DNA of 64,000 nt. Source: Salaquimonas sp. (GTDB lineage Bacteria; Pseudomonadota; Alphaproteobacteria; Rhizobiales; Rhizobiaceae). A model generated the notes under the pieces. It saw only the letters and a program-made list of their open reading frames with translations, was not told the origin of the DNA and did not search any database. A program made the translations under genes and the position numbers. Location: contig JAJDOK010000007.1 in NCBI GenBank assembly GCA_022340185.1, positions 1-64,000 of the forward strand, given 5' to 3'. Shown here in pieces: positions 60,519 through 64,000 of this stretch (the stretch's first letter is position 1; every line of letters begins with the position of its first letter).

Positions 60519-63098
60519 TTAAAGTTCGCGGAGATAAGGCGCGGCCTTCTGGCCGAGGATCCGCCAGGTACCGGCAAGGCCGAGGCCGACCGTGACGGCC
60601 AGCGCCAGCGCGACGACGGCCAGCGCGGCCGCTGGGCTGAAGATCGCCGAAAAGCCCATGATCTCGGTGACGATATACCAGGCGGCGATGGCGCCTGCGG
60701 CAAGCGCGAAGAGCGCCGTGGCAAACCCGAGCAGGGCGAATTCGTAGACGAAGGTCCTGAGCAGCGCCGGTCTTGTCGCGCCGAGCGTCTTGAGCACAAC
60801 GGCGTCATGGCCGCGGGCGCGGTTTCCCGCCGCAAGCGCGCCGGCCAGTACCAGTGCCGAAGCGATGAGCGCGATCGCCGAAGCCGCGCGGATCGCGGTT
60901 CCCAGTTGCGCGATGAGGCCGTTGATCATCTCCAGCGCGTCACGCACGCGCACCGAAGCGACCGACGGAAAATCCTTCGTGATCTCGCGCATGATCGTGC
61001 CATCGCGGGCGGTATCGCCGTCACGCGATTTGGCACCTGGCGAAGGAATGGCGAGGGTGGCGAGATAGGTGTGCGGTGCGCCGGCAAAGGTGTTGGGCGA
61101 AAAGACCATGACAAAGTTGATGCCGAGCGATTCCCATTCGACATTTCTGAGGTTGGCGATCTTCACATGAATTGCGCGGCCGAGCACGTTGACGGTCAGT
61201 TCGTCACCGACTTTCAGGCCAAGTTCGCCGGCCTCTTCGGCGGAAAAGGAGACGAGCGGTTCGCCGGTATAGTCGGCCGGCCACCATTCGCCCTCGGTAA
61301 GTGTGGCGTTTTCGGGTTTTTGCGCGGCATAGGTGATGCCGCGGTCGCCGCGCAGCACCCAGCCGCCGTTCTCGCCGACGGGATAGTCTTCGGCGCGGAT
61401 GCCCTTCAGCGTCACGATACGACCCCGCAGCATCGGCACGGCATCGAGCGTGCTGCCGGGTGCCAGTGCCTCGATGCGGTCCGAGAATTCGCCGATCTGC
61501 GATTTCGGGATGTCGAGGAAGAAGAAATCCGGCGCGCGGCGCGGCAGGTTGTCGGTCACCTGGCGGCGCAGGCTGCCGTCGATCAGCGTCAACGCCACGA
61601 TAAGTGCCAGACCGAGGCCGAGCGACAGGATGACCGGCCCGGTCAGTGCTCCGGGGCGGTGGATGTTGCCGATCGCCATGGCCCAGACAGTCGAACGCGG
61701 ACGCGGCGCGCGCCGGGCAAGCCATTGCACACCGAGTGCGACGAGGCGCAGCAGAATGAAGGCGAATGTCATGGCGGCGATGAAGGTCAGTGCCAGCATG
61801 CGATTGTCGGAAAGGCCGATGGCAAGTGCCGCGAGCGCGGCAAGGCCGACGGCGATCATCGCCAGATAGGAAAAGCGCGGCAGGCGGTGCGCATCGAAGC
61901 CCGCCGAACGGAACAGCGAAGCGGCCTGGGTTTCGCGGGCGATCGCCAGCGGCCAGGCTGCGAAGACGAAGGCGGTCAGAATGCCGTAGGCCGCACCCAG
62001 GCCGAGGGCACCTGGAAAGACCGCATGGGCGGATGAGACCGGCAGCAGGCCGGCAAGCGCGCCACGCGCGGCAATTGGCATCAGCGCGCCCAGCACCAGA
62101 CCGATGGCGATGCCGGCGAGTGCCAGCAGCAGGATCTGCGCCATGTAGAGCTCGAAGATGAAGCCACCTGACGCGCCGAGCGATTTCAGCGTGGCGATAA
62201 CGCCGCGCTTGGTGTCGAGATAGCCGCGCACCGAATTGGCGACACCGACCCCGCCGACGATGAGCGAGGTCAGTCCGACCAGGGTGAGGAACTGGGAAAA
62301 GCGTTCGATATTGCGCGACAGGGACGGGGCGGCATTCTCGCGCGAACGCACACGCCAGCCGATATCGGTGAAGTCGTGCTTGGCAGTATGGACAAAGCGT
62401 TTGACCGAGGCTCTGGAATCGTCATCGAGACGGACGGCATAGTTGGCGCGGAAGAGTGAGCCGGGCTGCATCAGGCCAGTTTTTTCGAGACCCTTCTGGG
62501 TGATCAGCACGCGGGGTCCGACGAGTAAGCCGTCGGACAGACGGTCGGGTTCGGCGGCAATCGCACCGGCAATGGTGAAGTGCTGCCCGCCGACGACCAG
62601 CGTGTCGCCTTTCTTCAGCGACAGCCTTTCGAGCAGCAGCGGATCGACCCAGGCCTGATCGTCGCCAGCGCGCGACAGGCCGATGGGTCCTTCGGCATCG
62701 GTCAGATCACCATAAAGCGGATAGGAATCGTCGCCAGCCTTCAGTTCGACAAGTGTCTGGTCGGATCCGTCGGCGCGACGTGCCATGGCGCGCATGGTAA
62801 CCGTTTCGGAAACGGAACCTTCTTTCTTGAGAAAGGCCATGGCTTGCTCGGGCGGGTGCTGCTGGACCATCGAGACGGCGACATCGCCGCCAAGGATGGC
62901 GCGACCTTCATTGGCGATTCCCTCGGTGATCGAGCGGGCAACGGAATTGACGCCGGAGATGGCGCCGACACCAAGCGCGATGCAGGCGAGAAAGATGTAG
63001 AAACCCGACAGGCCGCCGCGCAGTTCACGCAGTGCAAGTTTGAAGGCGAGTGCCAGTCCCTGACCGTTTGGTGCCGATCCCGGCATGGCACTTGTCAT
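60519..63098 (-). CDS. ABC transporter permease (FtsX/YbbP-like)
   Basis: LALRELRGGLSGFYIFLACIALGVGAISGVNSVARSITEGI; long FtsX-type protein coupled to an ATPase. Confidence 0.93.
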   Translation of the reverse strand: MTSAMPGSAPNGQGLALAFKLALRELRGGLSGFYIFLACIALGVGAISGVNSVARSITEGIANEGRAILGGDVAVSMVQQHPPEQAMAFLKKEGSVSETVTMRAMARRADGSDQTLVELKAGDDSYPLYGDLTDAEGPIGLSRAGDDQAWVDPLLLERLSLKKGDTLVVGGQHFTIAGAIAAEPDRLSDGLLVGPRVLITQKGLEKTGLMQPGSLFRANYAVRLDDDSRASVKRFVHTAKHDFTDIGWRVRSRENAAPSLSRNIERFSQFLTLVGLTSLIVGGVGVANSVRGYLDTKRGVIATLKSLGASGGFIFELYMAQILLLALAGIAIGLVLGALMPIAARGALAGLLPVSSAHAVFPGALGLGAAYGILTAFVFAAWPLAIARETQAASLFRSAGFDAHRLPRFSYLAMIAVGLAALAALAIGLSDNRMLALTFIAAMTFAFILLRLVALGVQWLARRAPRPRSTVWAMAIGNIHRPGALTGPVILSLGLGLALIVALTLIDGSLRRQVTDNLPRRAPDFFFLDIPKSQIGEFSDRIEALAPGSTLDAVPMLRGRIVTLKGIRAEDYPVGENGGWVLRGDRGITYAAQKPENATLTEGEWWPADYTGEPLVSFSAEEAGELGLKVGDELTVNVLGRAIHVKIANLRNVEWESLGINFVMVFSPNTFAGAPHTYLATLAIPSPGAKSRDGDTARDGTIMREITKDFPSVASVRVRDALEMINGLIAQLGTAIRAASAIALIASALVLAGALAAGNRARGHDAVVLKTLGATRPALLRTFVYEFALLGFATALFALAAGAIAAWYIVTEIMGFSAIFSPAAALAVVALALAVTVGLGLAGTWRILGQKAAPYLREL

Positions 63099-63814
63099 TG
63101 CGCCGGCACCGGCCGTGTTTCACCGGTGTCGATCCGGCCCGAGCGCATGCGCACCACCCGGCCGCAGCGTTCGGCAAGGCGTGTGTCATGGGTGACGAGC
63201 AGTAGCGTCATGCCGCGTTCGTGCTGCTTGGCGAAGAGCAGGTCGGCGATCTGGCGGCCGGTCTCGCCGTCGAGATTGCCGGTCGGCTCGTCGGCGACCA
63301 GAATGGCCGGATCGGGCACCAGCGCACGCGCCATGGCGACGCGCTGCTGTTCGCCACCGGAAAGCTGGCCGGGATAATGCGTCATGCGTTCGCCCAGGCC
63401 CACCGCTTCCAGTTCGGCGGCGGCGCGGTCGAAGGCGTCGCGTTCGCCGGCGAGTTCGAGCGGCACGGCGACATTTTCGAGCGCTGTCATGTTGGCGATC
63501 AGGTGAAAGGACTGGAAGACGATGCCGACATTGCGGCCGCGAAAGGCGGCAAGCTGATCCTCGCCCATCGCGCCCAGTTCGCCGCCGGCGACCGAGACCG
63601 TGCCGGAGTCGGCACGCTCAAGGCCGGCGACGACCATCAGCAGGGTCGATTTGCCGGAACCTGAAGGACCCAGAATGGCGACAGACTCTCCGCGAACGAC
63701 GGAAAAGGAGACGCCATCGAGGACATGGACGCGCGAGGCGCCCTCGCCCAGGGTCAAGTGAATGCCATCAAGATCGATTACAGGAGCAGGATCGGTGACA
63801 GGGGATTGCGGCAT
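63095..63814 (-). CDS. ABC transporter ATP-binding protein (YbbA/LolD-like)
   Basis: ILGPSGSGKSTLLMVVAGLER; LSGGEQQRVAMARALVPDPAILVADEPTGNLD. Confidence 0.95.
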   Translation of the reverse strand: MPQSPVTDPAPVIDLDGIHLTLGEGASRVHVLDGVSFSVVRGESVAILGPSGSGKSTLLMVVAGLERADSGTVSVAGGELGAMGEDQLAAFRGRNVGIVFQSFHLIANMTALENVAVPLELAGERDAFDRAAAELEAVGLGERMTHYPGQLSGGEQQRVAMARALVPDPAILVADEPTGNLDGETGRQIADLLFAKQHERGMTLLLVTHDTRLAERCGRVVRMRSGRIDTGETRPVPAQ

Positions 63815-64000
63815 AGGCGGGAGCGGCCCTGAGAAGGTTGCGGGAGGCAGCGAGGCGACCTAACTGTGATTCATGGCCCTGCCAAAAAATTGGCAAAGCC
63901 CGCGAAAGCGGCAAGGGTTTCGCCAATATGGAAGCTTGTACATGCGTTTCAAAGTCCGCAAGCCGGAAACTTTTTCCGAAAGTCTGTTTGCCGGCGCATG

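Overview
Window from an alphaproteobacterial chromosome, most likely Hyphomicrobiales/Rhizobiales, spanning the replication-origin-proximal region: secB–dnaQ–coaE–aroE–maf–ppsR–[putative oriC]–hemE–hemJ–rho–(YyaL-like)–mnmE–mnmG–rsmG–parA–parB–holA–lptE–leuS. About 60 CDS are supported, mostly housekeeping, plus one tRNA-Gly(GCC). No CRISPR array, rRNA, prophage or IS element was seen. The best signals are non-coding. (1) A putative NtrC/sigma-54-driven, intrinsically terminated ncRNA lies downstream of glnK-amtB; it shares a 14-nt promoter core and an upstream TGC-N11-GCA dyad with the glnK promoter. (2) A putative Thr/Lys-rich leader peptide precedes asd, with one TCTCCC segment that can pair with three alternative GGGAGA copies, one being the asd Shine-Dalgarno. 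(3) A strongly structured minus-strand RNA candidate ends in a perfect intrinsic terminator at ~58.1 kb, where no minus-strand CDS explains the terminator. (4) parS sites cluster around mnmE/mnmG/rsmG. (5) Perfect TTAA-N7-TTAA CtrA-type sites occur at the hemE-adjacent origin and upstream of ftsK. (6) There is a cloverleaf-like intergenic element and two copies of a dispersed palindromic repeat. All assignments come from reading the sequence; no searches, folding programs or skew calculations were run.
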